DNA of 64,000 nt from Struthio camelus. Lineage: Eukaryota; Chordata; Aves; Struthioniformes; Struthionidae. The DNA is taken from positions 560,501-624,500 of the forward strand of contig NC_090943.1 in the NCBI RefSeq assembly GCF_040807025.1. Reading direction: 5' to 3'. The translations under genes and the position numbers were made by a program. The stretch's first letter is position 1; every line of letters begins with the position of its first letter. Positions 44,906 to 55,107 of the stretch are shown here, piece by piece. The notes beneath the pieces were generated by a model. That model saw only the letters and a list, made by a program, of their open reading frames with translations. It did no database searches and was not told the DNA's origin.

Positions 44906-47900
44906 CCCCACATCTCTCACACCCCTCCTGAGCCCCCACCTCTGTTAGTGCTGCTCCCCTGTGCTTGAGAGCCTTTGGGACACAGCAGAGACTGAGCCCT
45001 GGCCTGGAGGAAGGGGAAAGACGGGATCTCTGGAGCAGGAACCCGAGTTGTCTCCCAAACGCTGGGAGGTGAAAAGCAATGCTTCCAGGCTGTGCCAGCA
45101 TCACGGCCGTGTCTCCCGCCGCTGCCTGGTGCAGCAGGTTTGGCATCCCCACGCGGACACGGTGCCCTCAGTGGAGACACCGCGGTCCTCGCTGGCCCCC
45201 ACCGCTGCCATCCCCCCAGAGGGATGCTGCTGCTGGCAGACACCAATGCACGCCGCAGGTGTCTTTGGGCACGGCACGGCCCCCGCATCCCCTGTCCCGG
45301 TGCCTGTCTCCCGGAGCAGCACCGGGGTCTGGGTGCAGGGCTCGGCGAGGCAGAGCGCTCCAGCCCCTGCCTGCCCGCCGAGGGCCTCGGGGCTGCACCA
45401 CGGCCATGAAGCTGCCCCTGCTGCAGCTCTGCGTCCGAGAGGCTGCAGTCAAATCCAGGACACGCCATCTGCTTAACTGGACAACGCTTGCAATTTTCAT
45501 GCTCTGCTGATAGATTTCATGCAATGCAACTTCTCTGATGAACACTTTACAAATCTCAGCGTTAACTGAATTGCAACAGCAGAGGCTATTGCCTCCAGGG
45601 GATGGTGCTCGCAGCAGCACCCCAGGCAAGGTGCAGCGTGATACTGCCTTGCACAAGTTCCCATCACAGCAGAGGACGTGTGCTCTCTCCCTGCCAGCCT
45701 GTGCTCTGTTAATAGTGTCTGGACTTTTATGGCCAAGTACAGCAGATGACACCATAATTTTCTTTTTTACTGACGGTAGAATAACGAGCAGTCACAGAAA
45801 AGCACAAATGAAAATAAACTCATCCCAGGGGCTGTTGTGTATGTGTCTGCCCTCCTCTGCAGCGCAGCCAAGCGAGGATAACAGTGGTCTGCTGGTGCTG
45901 CTCCTGCTAGCTCCAACGGCAGCGCGGGCAGCCGCAGGCTGCGGGTCCTGGCTCCGAAACGCTGGGCTGCGGTAAGACCGGTGCTGCCACTGCCTGCGGC
46001 TCCAGCTCCGAAAGGACTCACGGACCTCGCGGGCTGACACCGTTGGTGGCTGTGGACCCGCACCAGCACCTCCCGCACACGCCTGTAACGTGCTGCCAGC
46101 ACTGGCTGCTTCCCCGGATGTTCCCCCTTGCTTTACTGGCCCTTGGGGAGAAGCCAGGCAGTGGTCCCCCACAAGCCATTTCCAACCTGTTTCTCTGGCT
46201 GTAGCTGCGGGCTTGCGGTGTTGGGCTGCTGGGTGGAAGAGCCGCCTGTGCCCGCGTGGAGGCCCCTGGGTGTCTCCAGCCTTCTCCTAGGAGAGCTGAG
46301 CGCCCCGGGCTGCTCTGGGCTCAGCGCAGCTTTCCCAGTTGTTCCTGCAGCTCCTTTCTGAGCCTTTCTCACCGCTGCCAAAGCAATGAGCAGCCGAGTG
46401 CCCTCGTGCCCTTGTGCCCTGCAGCCGGGGTCTCGCTGCAGGTGCTGGGCAGCAGGATAGAAAGGACGTAGGCAAGCGAAGGCAGCCGTCGGCTGAGCCC
46501 CCCCTCCGGCTCCCGCCTCTGCGCAGCCCGCGATGCTGGGCAGGTTCCCCCTCCTGTCCCAGGCCCCCAGCAGTGAGTTTGAGATGCGTTTGCAATGCCG
46601 TGGCTACGACTGCATCTCCCATCCCCGCCTTACCCCTCTGGATAAACCCAGAAGCCAAAAGAGAAGCACTAGGAGCAATTGCTGTCAAGTAGTGTGCAGG
46701 GAGAGGGACACGGAGGAGCCTGGGCTGCAGCCTGGGGAGCAGGAAGAGGGGAGGAGACGGAGGCCCTGTACCACCCCAGCTCCTCAGGCCTGTCCTCATG
46801 GCAGCCTCTTCTGTGCTCCCGAAAGGGTTCCTCACCTCTTTGCTCCACCAGCCCCTGCCTCTCCGTCTGCTGGCCCTGCAGTACCCTTCCTGCAGTGGTG
46901 TTCGCCTCACTCGCGCACTGCTTGCAGCCCAGGCTCTGCAGCCCGTTCCCGGAGCGAGTGGCCCTGGAGAGAGGCAGATCCGCGGACCAGCCCTGGCGGC
47001 AGCGGCAGGGCAAGGAGCAGCCGCCTGCTGTTGCAAGGTGACGGGTGCCAGCGTGAAGCAGTGCCTGAGCCGGGCAGGGAGCTGGTACAACCCGCGCAGT
47101 GCCAGGCTGAGTCCCAGCTCTGCTTTTGTGAGAACTGAAGCTCGTGGAACCTGGCTCAGCACATGGATTTAGGAGCCTGGAGCTTGTTGGAGGGGAAGGC
47201 TCAGCCACATCTGGCATCTTTGCTCTCTGTTCCTGCTCCTTTGCTCACGCTCCTGCCCCTGCAGTGGTGGTTGACCATTTCCCTTTCTGCAAGCTCTTCC
47301 CCATTTTCCCTTGTCTCCCCTCTTGGCTCCCTGTCACTTGCTTGGTCTCTGCTGGTCTCGGCCTGGGAATGTGCCACCTTCCCAAGCTGATCCAGTTGTT
47401 TTTGCACCATTTGTGCCATGCTTAAGGACGCCCTGGCTGCTCAGAAGAGCATCGTGGTTTCAGCTTCAAGCCGAGGAGTGTGTGCACGTAATGAGGGGAA
47501 TGGTGCAAGTGCACGATTACCAGCACAAAGCCATCTCCTACCGACCTGGAGAGCAGGTCTGGGGAGGAGATGCGAATAGCTGGTGTCGAGCCGCCGCCAG
47601 GACAGAGGAACGCGAGTGGGTGTGAGGATGTCACAGCCCACCTGCACCCCAAGGAGCAGGCAGAGGTCACAAAACTCAGGGGCACGCAGCGGGGGAGGCT
47701 TGTGCGTTGGGGCTGCCCAGGTGAGGGGGGTGCGAGGATGCTCTGCAGGGGGGAATGGGAAGTCCCATGGCAGGGCCAGTCCGCAGGGTGCTGAGCTCAA
47801 GCCAGAGTAAGAGAGGAGCCAGGGTAGCCAACCCAGCTATGGAAGGTCAACAGACTTCAGGATGACAAGGACTTTTTAATACCCAGTCTGAGCATTTCCG

Positions 47901-49700
47901 CAGGCCCCGCACAGCCCATGGCTGGCTGGTGGGAGCAATGTCCAGGCAAGGTTTAAAGTCTCTGAGTGATGACTGGTCACAGTATTCCTTGAGAAATTGT
48001 TCCACAAGCAAACTACCCTCGCCCTTAAGAGTTTGCCCTTATGTCACGCTTTTGCTACAATGGGGATGAATCAGCCCATTGCATTTCCAGCCCCCCAAGC
48101 CGATTCTGCTCTCGAATGGCAGTGAAAAGCTGAAGCCGTGGCCTGGGCGGGTGCTGCTCTGCCTGCAGGCTCTCTAGGCCAGCGGCCAGGGCAGCAGAGC
48201 AAGGTGCCGGCAGAGCCACCGCAGCTCCCCGGCTCGGTTTACCCGCTCCACCGCCCTGCGGAGGCGGCCGGGTGCCGCAGAGACCGCGGCGGGGGGGACT
48301 GCTCCTCGTCACCCCGCTGCGGCGGCAGCAGGAGCGGAGCCCTCTCCCAGCCCTGCTCCTCTCCAGCCCCTCGTCCTTGAGGTGCCCAGTTCTGCCGACA
48401 CAGCTGGCAAGGTGGACTCGGCCCTCAGATCAGACCGGCGAGGGCCGGCACCATCTAGAGCCGGCGCAGAAGGCGACGGGGCTGTGGGGGACTCACCCGC
48501 AAGCCTCTGGGGGGCAAGGGAGGTGCTGCTGACCCTGATGCGATGCAATGGCCAAGTTGTGTGCAAGGCACCTCGCCCGGGACTAAGGCCGAAGAACGCC
48601 CTCTCTGAAAGCCCTGCTGCGCTCTGCGCTGACGGGGTAGCTCTGACCTCTTCCTGGCTGATTTTTCCCATTTTGCGAGGCCACGAATGATCTGCGTGAG
48701 GAGAGACATCTCCATCACAAGACACGTGCTCCCCATGCTGAAGAGGCAGGCTTAGACACAGCAAAGGTGAGAAAGACCTGCCTTCAGGAGGGAAATCTCA
48801 CGCACCGACTGCAAAGGTGTCACACGCAGAGCGGGGCAACGCGCGTGCGCACAGGGGACACAGGGAGAGCAGCAGGGAAAGCGCCGCACTGACCTGCAGC
48901 AAACGGGTGGGAGAGCGACTTCTCACGTCCTCACCTGCCTCCAGCAAAGCACGCACAGGAGAAACACCCTCTGTGCCCTGCCAGCACGGAGAGCTGCAGC
49001 CGGCTCACAGAAAGGCTTATTTCTTGCCCCTTTGCCCAAAGGCCTCCAGAAGTCTTGACCAATCCCCATATAAAGCAACGGCCCCTTATACAGTCCTTTC
49101 CAAAAGGACCAGCCGCTGGGACATCACCTGCACGCTCCTCTGCTCCCCCGGGAACTTACCTGCATTTCGCACCTGCTAGCGGCACCAGACCGGCAGCCTG
49201 CAGGATAGGGACCTGGTGGAAGCGGCAGTGCGGGCGAGCGCGACACGGAAAGGGAGAGCCGCTGCGCGCGAGCGGGCAGCGGGAGGCTGAGGGCTGGCCT
49301 GGCCGGGGCCACCGTGTGCCCCCAGGAGGCAGCCCAGACCCCAGGCACCTTCAGGCAGACCTTTTCCATGGCCGGTGCCGTGCTCAGCGGGGCATGCATG
49401 AGGGAGCCTCACCTCCAGCCGTCCCTGCCCTCCCTGGCCGAGCCTGGCGGCTGTTCACAGCCTCATCAACCGCCCACCAGCGCGCCCTCCCCAGCTTTGT
49501 CAGCCGCCACATGATGTACAAGCCTGCGCCACGGCTACCCCGCTGCCGGCAGCCGCGGCGGTCCCCAGCAGCGCCGGCAGCTCCTTCGCGCAGGGTCTCC
49601 CAGGGATATTTTGCACATGGGTCCCCGAAAGCCCGCAGGCGCCAGGCCGGGACGGCGAGGGGAGCAGCCCCCTTCCCGCTCTCCCGGGCCGCTCCCGGCG
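44906..49700. other. Intergenic DNA between CR1 and gene D
   Basis: No supported exon on either strand. Open frames are scattered, short and without domains. CpG density rises after about 49,200 towards the gene D promoter. Confidence 0.45.
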
Positions 49701-50188
49701 GCTGCGGCAGGCACGGAGGCGACGGGGACGCCGCTCTAGCCGGCTTTGGGTGCCGAAACCGGGCTCCTGCAGTCGGTTCCTCCGGGAATCCCACTGCCGA
49801 CGAGCCCGAGCCCAGTGGCACCGCTTCGCCCGGGCGGCCGCGGCCAGGCCCCCGGCGGCGGCCGTTCCCGGGGGTCTGCGGCGCCCCGTCCGGGGGGGCC
49901 GGCAGGAGCAGCCCCCGCGCTGCAGCCCCCCCGGCCGGGGCAGCACCGGGCGCAGCGGCGGCTCCGGGCGCGGCCGCCGGGGGCTGCAGGGCGGCGGCGG
50001 CGCCGGCCCGGGTCCCGGTTGCCGGTTGCCGGCCCGGGGGGGGGCGGCGGCGGCGGCGGCGGGGGGGGGGCGGACTACAGCTCCCGGCATGCAGCGGGGT
50101 GCGGAGCCCTTTGTCTGCCTCGCCCCGCGCGGCCGCCCGCCCCGGGGCGCTCCGGCGGTCGGCGGCCATCGGCGGCGGGCGCGGAGCG
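49700..50188 (+). promoter_or_regulatory. CpG-island promoter and 5' exon of gene D
   Basis: Very CpG-rich, with an SBS-like motif at 50074-50092, a TTTGTCTGCCTCGCCC element, a YY1-like GGCGGCCATC at 50161 and a splice donor GGAGCG|GTGAGAGC (exon end 50188). The order matches the gene C promoter closely, indicating shared ancestry. The 5' exon is probably untranslated. An ATG at 50089, inside the motif, stays open to the donor but ends in phase 1, which does not fit the best downstream acceptor. Confidence 0.65.
50074..50092 (+). promoter_or_regulatory. SBS-like motif, gene D promoter
   Basis: ACTACAGCTCCCGGCATGC matches ACTACA-NN-TCCCA-NN-ATGC at all but one fixed base (G for A). It is paired with a YY1-like CGGCGGCCATC 86 bases downstream; the spacing at gene C is 84. 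Confidence 0.6.
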
Positions 50189-50189
50189 G

Positions 50190-51010
50190 TGAGAGCCCGC
50201 GGGGCGGCGGGGGGAGCCGGGGGGGCAGCGGGGGCAGCCGCGGGGGTGCAGCGCCGTGCGCGGGGGGAGCAGCGGGGGAACCGGGGGGGGCGGAGGGGGC
50301 AGCCGGGGTGGCGGTGCAGCGCCGTGCGCAGGGGGCGCAGCGGGGGTACCGGGGGGGAGCAGCGGGGGCAGCCGCGGGGGTGCAGCGCCGTGCGCGGGGG
50401 GAGCAGCGGGGAGAACCGGGAGGGTGCGGAGGGGGGAGCCGGGGGGGCGGTGCAGCGCCGTGCGCGGGGGGAGCAGCGGGGGAACCGGGGGGAGCAGCGG
50501 GGGCAGCCGCGGGGGTGCAGCGCCGTGCGCGGGGGGAGCAGCGGGGGAACCGGGGGGGGCGGAGGGGGCAGCCGGGGTGGCGGTGCAGCGCCGTGCGCAG
50601 GGGGCGCAGCGGGGAGAACCGGGGGGAGCAGCGGGGGCAGCCGCGGGGGTGCAGCGCCGTGCGCGGGGGGAGCAGCGGGGAGAACCGGGAGGGTGCGGAG
50701 GGGGGAGCCGGGGGGGCGGTGCAGCGCCGTGCGCAGGGGGAACAGCGGGGGGAACCGGGGGGGGCGGAGGGGGGAGCCGGGGGGGCGGTGCAGCGCCGTG
50801 CGCAGGGGGAACAGCGGGGGGAACCGGGGGGAGCAGCGGGGGCAGCCGCGGGGGTGCAGTGCCGTGCGCGGGGGGCGCAGCGGGGGGGAGCCGGGGGGCG
50901 CAGCGGGGGGAGGTGGGGGCCCAGTGGGGGGGGACCCGAGGGGCGCAGCGGGGGGAGCCGGGGGGGCGCAGCGGGAGGACCCGAGGGGCGCAGCGCCGTG
51001 CGCGACGGCG
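50190..51010. repeat. G-rich minisatellite in first intron of gene D
   Basis: Around a dozen units of roughly 65-70 bases, each marked by GTGCAGCGCCGTGCGC followed by GGGGGAGCAGCGGGG and ACCGGGGGG. It starts immediately after the 5' exon donor. Long runs of four or more G on the plus strand give high G-quadruplex potential. Open frames crossing it are artefacts. Confidence 0.93.
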
Positions 51011-54000
51011 CAATGGGGGAGAGATGGGGGGGGGGCCGGCGGAGCAGCACCATGCGTGGGGGCGCATGGCGGGGTGGGGGTCGGCACGATGCGCCGGGGG
51101 GGGCAGCGCCGTGCGGGGGAGGGGGTCCCTGGGGCCGGGACGCGCTCGCCCCGCCGCGGCAGCCTGTCCTGCCCGGCCGGGCGAGGGGCTGCAGCGGGGG
51201 GCGCGGACCGCCGCGGCCCCCGGGCAGAGGAGGCAAAGCCCTAGCGCCGCTTGCCGAGCGAGGCTGGGGCGCGGGCGGCTGTTTCCCTCTCCGCCCTGGG
51301 AAATGGGGGTGTCCTCCAGAGCATCCGCGTGGTCTGGGGCCGCTGAGCAGCGCACACAGCACCTGGGTGCCGGTGGCAGGAGGCCCTGGTGCGCGCTGGA
51401 CCCCTCTCAGCCCCCCCCCCCCCCCCCCAGGGCCTCCCTTGAAAATGCAGGTCCTGATCATCCTGCTGCTTGCGAGCAAGGCGATCCCTTTCCCGGGGGG
51501 CTGGGTGGGGGCAGGTGCAGCGCCCCGCAGCCAGCGATGTTCAGCTTGTTTGTGAAGCGTCCGCTATAGGACGTAACAAGTAAACCCTAATAAAACAGAA
51601 CGGCACTTATTATTGCGTGGCTTGTAAGCTCTGGGCTGGTTTCATTACGTAGTTTTTTAATTGGCGGTTGGAGTCAGGTTTAGGCAGCGTCCTGAGCGCA
51701 GGCTGACGCTCTAACGAAAGCTTTTGCTACCTGTCTTTTCTTGATTCGTGCAACCAGCGGCTCCAGTTGCAGGAACTTCTGTGTTCAGTTTTATAAACTT
51801 GTGTGAAAAGCCGTGGGCAAAAACACGGTCAGGAGTCCCGAACTACCAGTAGTAAGTAATAAACAAACCATCTGCGCTCTCTTCCAGGACTCTGGTAGTT
51901 CCAGATCCTGGAGAGGAAAGGCAGGAGCTGGCCAGGAAAGGGGTCATGTCTTGGGTGCAGATGTGCTTTAGGATTGTGTTTTCCCTAGCGGACTGGGAGG
52001 AGTGAAGAAGACGGGGTGGGAGGCAGGAGAATCACCAGTTTGTGGTTTCAGAGGGTGCAGATAAATACGGGTGGAGTCTGCGAGATGTTCCAGCTGGCTC
52101 CTGATGAAGCTAGTCTTAAATCCCCTGGCCGGAGGGTACCCCCGCTGACGGGGTTTGCCAGGACGAGGCTAGTCCTGCATTCCTTGGCTTAACCGGGAGT
52201 GCTGGCACAAGGCAATAGAAGGGAGCCCCAGGGCACCTTTGGGAGACGCCCCACCAAAAGCAAATCCTCTCCTGTTTAAAAACAAAACAAACGCCGGCAT
52301 CCTGCCCTGCGCGCTGTGTTCCTGCCAGCGGAGCTCTGCACCCTGCCCTCTGACCCCGGGCTCGGGCCTCATCCTGCAGCCTGGCCCGGCAGCTCCTGGC
52401 CGGGTCGGGCAGCGTGCAGCTCTTGCACTGCGCCGCGCCGCGTGCTGGAGGCTCTCCTCCCAAGCCCGTCTGCCTGCTGCTCTTGCCCGGCAGCCTGCTG
52501 GTTCTGGTGAAACCCTGGGTCTGCCCAGGGTTGGGGTGGGCCTGCGGGAGACCCAGGGTGTCGCCGCTTGCTGCGGAGGGAAAGAGGTGCTTGCGGGGCA
52601 GGTAGGTGCCCGCGGAAGGGGCTCTTTCGGCTGGGGGTGCAGCGGAGGTTTGCAGCGAGGCGCGATGCAGCCGTCCTCTCTCTGCTCAGGCTCTTGCCGA
52701 AGCACCGAGACCTCCCTGGCTCGGTCTCAACTCCTGAATCCGTTCCCTGCGCGGTGCTGTCCCCAGCCGGCGGGGCGGTCGGGGCCAGGGGGCCGGGCGC
52801 AGGTCTCGGCCCTGGTGCTGCCACCCGCTTTGATGCGACGGGACGGCTGTGTTGGTCGAGCGGTGGGGGCAGCGCGGGCAGCGGGGCGTCGTGCAGAGCT
52901 CCGGCCGATGCTGGCGAGCTGCAGGAAGCCCTGCCTGCTGCCTGGCGATGCTGCCTGTCCCTTTTTATGCCCGTTCAGTAATATCTGACAGCGAGTTTGC
53001 GGACGGGCGGATTAAAGAGGGAAGGGAGCGTTGCTGAGCTGCTCGCCCAGCTTCGCTCGCGCTCGCTTGCAGCGCTGGCGCGGGCCTGGTCCGGGCCCGG
53101 GGACGGGCAGGAGCAGCACGGCGCTGCCCTGACCTCCGGCTCGGCCGGCTCTCCTCACCCTCCTCCTTTACGAGGTGGAAGGAAGGATAATCTCTGCACC
53201 GCACAGTTAAATCAGGATGCGAGACCAACCAGGAAGAGACTGCGGAAAATAAAGATCAAGAGGGAGCGGGGGGGCTAGCTGGGGCTGGGGGGGTGGGAAG
53301 GGGCTGGCTGCGGCTGCTCCGTGATTGCAGTTTGCCTGAGGCCTGCCGGGTGCAGAGGGTTTTGCAAACAAATTGGATGGCAGCAGCCGATGCCCCCCGG
53401 AGCGCAGAGCCTCATCGGGACAGATCCCCCCCTTTGCAGAGGGGGTCGGGGTGTGTTGGGGGAAAGGGCCGGGCAGGAAGCCGTGCGAACGGGGAGCTGC
53501 TCTTGGGCTGCCTCGTGAGCAAAGAGCAGAGAGCGTTGTTGAGAGGTTTCTGCTTTGCGTTGTACCTGAGGTTTGTGTGTAATTGCTGCGTGTGCGGGGC
53601 CAAACGGGGCAGGAAGGGGAAGCGTAGCGCAGTGGGGGTCCGGGGTCAGGGGCCCTGGCAGCCGCACCAGGGACATCGTGTGTGCGTTGTGCCCAGCTCC
53701 ATGCTAGCTCAGCCCCCTGCAGCACCTTTCTCCTCGGCCCGGGAGCTGATTCCCGTGGTCGCTGCTGGCGCTTCCCTGGGCCCGCTCGCTCTCCCCGCCG
53801 CCTGCCCTCGGAGACGTGTGCTGGCAGCAGGCCGGTCCCTCTGCCTGGTCTCGGACTCGCGCTCCTTCTGGCTCTTCGCCCCTGGGTGAAGAACAGCCCT
53901 TTTCCTCCCCGGCTTGGGTCCCAATCCCTCTCTCGCAAGTGTGAGAGACCAGAACTGTCCAGTGCCGCCTCGGGGCTTGAAACTTCCCCATCGGCCCGGG

Positions 54001-55068
54001 AGAGGCGTCTGCTGGCAGTTCTGGGATTGCGCTGTCCTTCGTCAGGGCCGCGTCACGCTGGCTCCTGGGCTGTCCCAGGACGGGTCAGTGCACCCAGCTC
54101 TTCTCTGTCACTTCTGCAGCGGGGCTCTCCTGCAGCTGGGCTGACTGCTCCGGGTCCCCGAGGACCTGGCTCTGTCCCGTCACACGTTCTTCCACTGCGG
54201 TGACACCAGCCCGCACGGTCACTCGGCTCCTCTGGAGCGAGATCGTCCCCTCCTCTGCACGATGAGGTCTCCCGAGGGTGCTTCGTTAGCAGGTGTCGAT
54301 GCTGCATCCCTGCTAACGAAAGCGTTTGAGGTCGACTGATCCCGAGCAAAGCTCCTGGCGGCCCAAACCAGCCGGACGTTTCGCCTTGCAGGAGAGTCTC
54401 CTGCACCTCTCTGCCCTGCCCTTCCCCTGGCAGCTCTGCACAGCTCTCGCCCGAGTGCTCCCCGTGGCACGGTGCCAAACTCCAGAGAGGTTCCAGCTAC
54501 CACGTTTCCGTGATTTTTAGGAAAACTGAGCGCAGCAGCCATCTAGGGAAGCTTAGCAAATTCATCCGGCACAGCCTACCTCTGTCAGCTGTGCCGGGCT
54601 TCATCGCAGCCTTGCTTGCCCTCTGGCCGGTCAGCCGTTGTCCCATGCGTGGCATCATCTCCGCTGCTGGCAGGCCAAAAGGCGCAGCTCGTGGCGGAGG
54701 TGATGGGGGCAACGGCAGGGTGGCCCGACCCCTCGCCGTGCGCCGCCAGGCTCGTGCCCCCGGCACGCTGCTCCTCGCCCCCTCGGAGGCAGGCAGCGTC
54801 CCGCGGCAGGCTGGGGGCGAGGGCAGGGCTGCGCGGCGGAGGGGAGGAAGCGGCACGGCCTCCGTGCGCGGGAGAAAGGGAACCTGGAGCCGACGTGTCC
54901 TCCGGCGCATCCGTGTGTCCGGGGCCTTCCCAGACCCCGGCTGCAAAAGAAGTGCCCCCTCCCGCCCGCCGCCGCTGCCTGCTTTGGGGCTGGCTTGTCG
55001 CCGCGGGGGGGCTCATTTGCAGGCGTGCCCCGGGAAGGTGGCACGAGGCTTTTCTTTGCCTCGGACAG
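51011..55068. other. Presumed large first intron of gene D
   Basis: Starts GC-rich, then mixed. Searched by eye for a KRAB-A exon ([11 protein letters not shown]); none found. An AATAAA occurs at 51589-51594 but follows no recognised exon. A CpG-rich patch at about 52,700-53,150 may be another regulatory element. Confidence 0.45.
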
Positions 55069-55107
55069 GTCGTCGTTGGAGGAGGGAAGCCGGAGACGCG
55101 GCTCGCG

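Noticed and set aside
50089-50188. Start codon of gene D inside the SBS-like motif
   Set aside because: It would end the exon in phase 1, while the best acceptor at 55068 opens a phase-0 exon; the ATG at 55108 has better context and needs no weak acceptor.
49055-51479. Long open frames (up to 729 codons) at the gene D CpG island
   Set aside because: Caused by G-rich repeats and high GC; they conflict with each other across frames and strands.
51011-55068. KRAB-A exon for gene D
   Set aside because: No FEDVA..F...EEW pattern seen on the plus strand in this interval.
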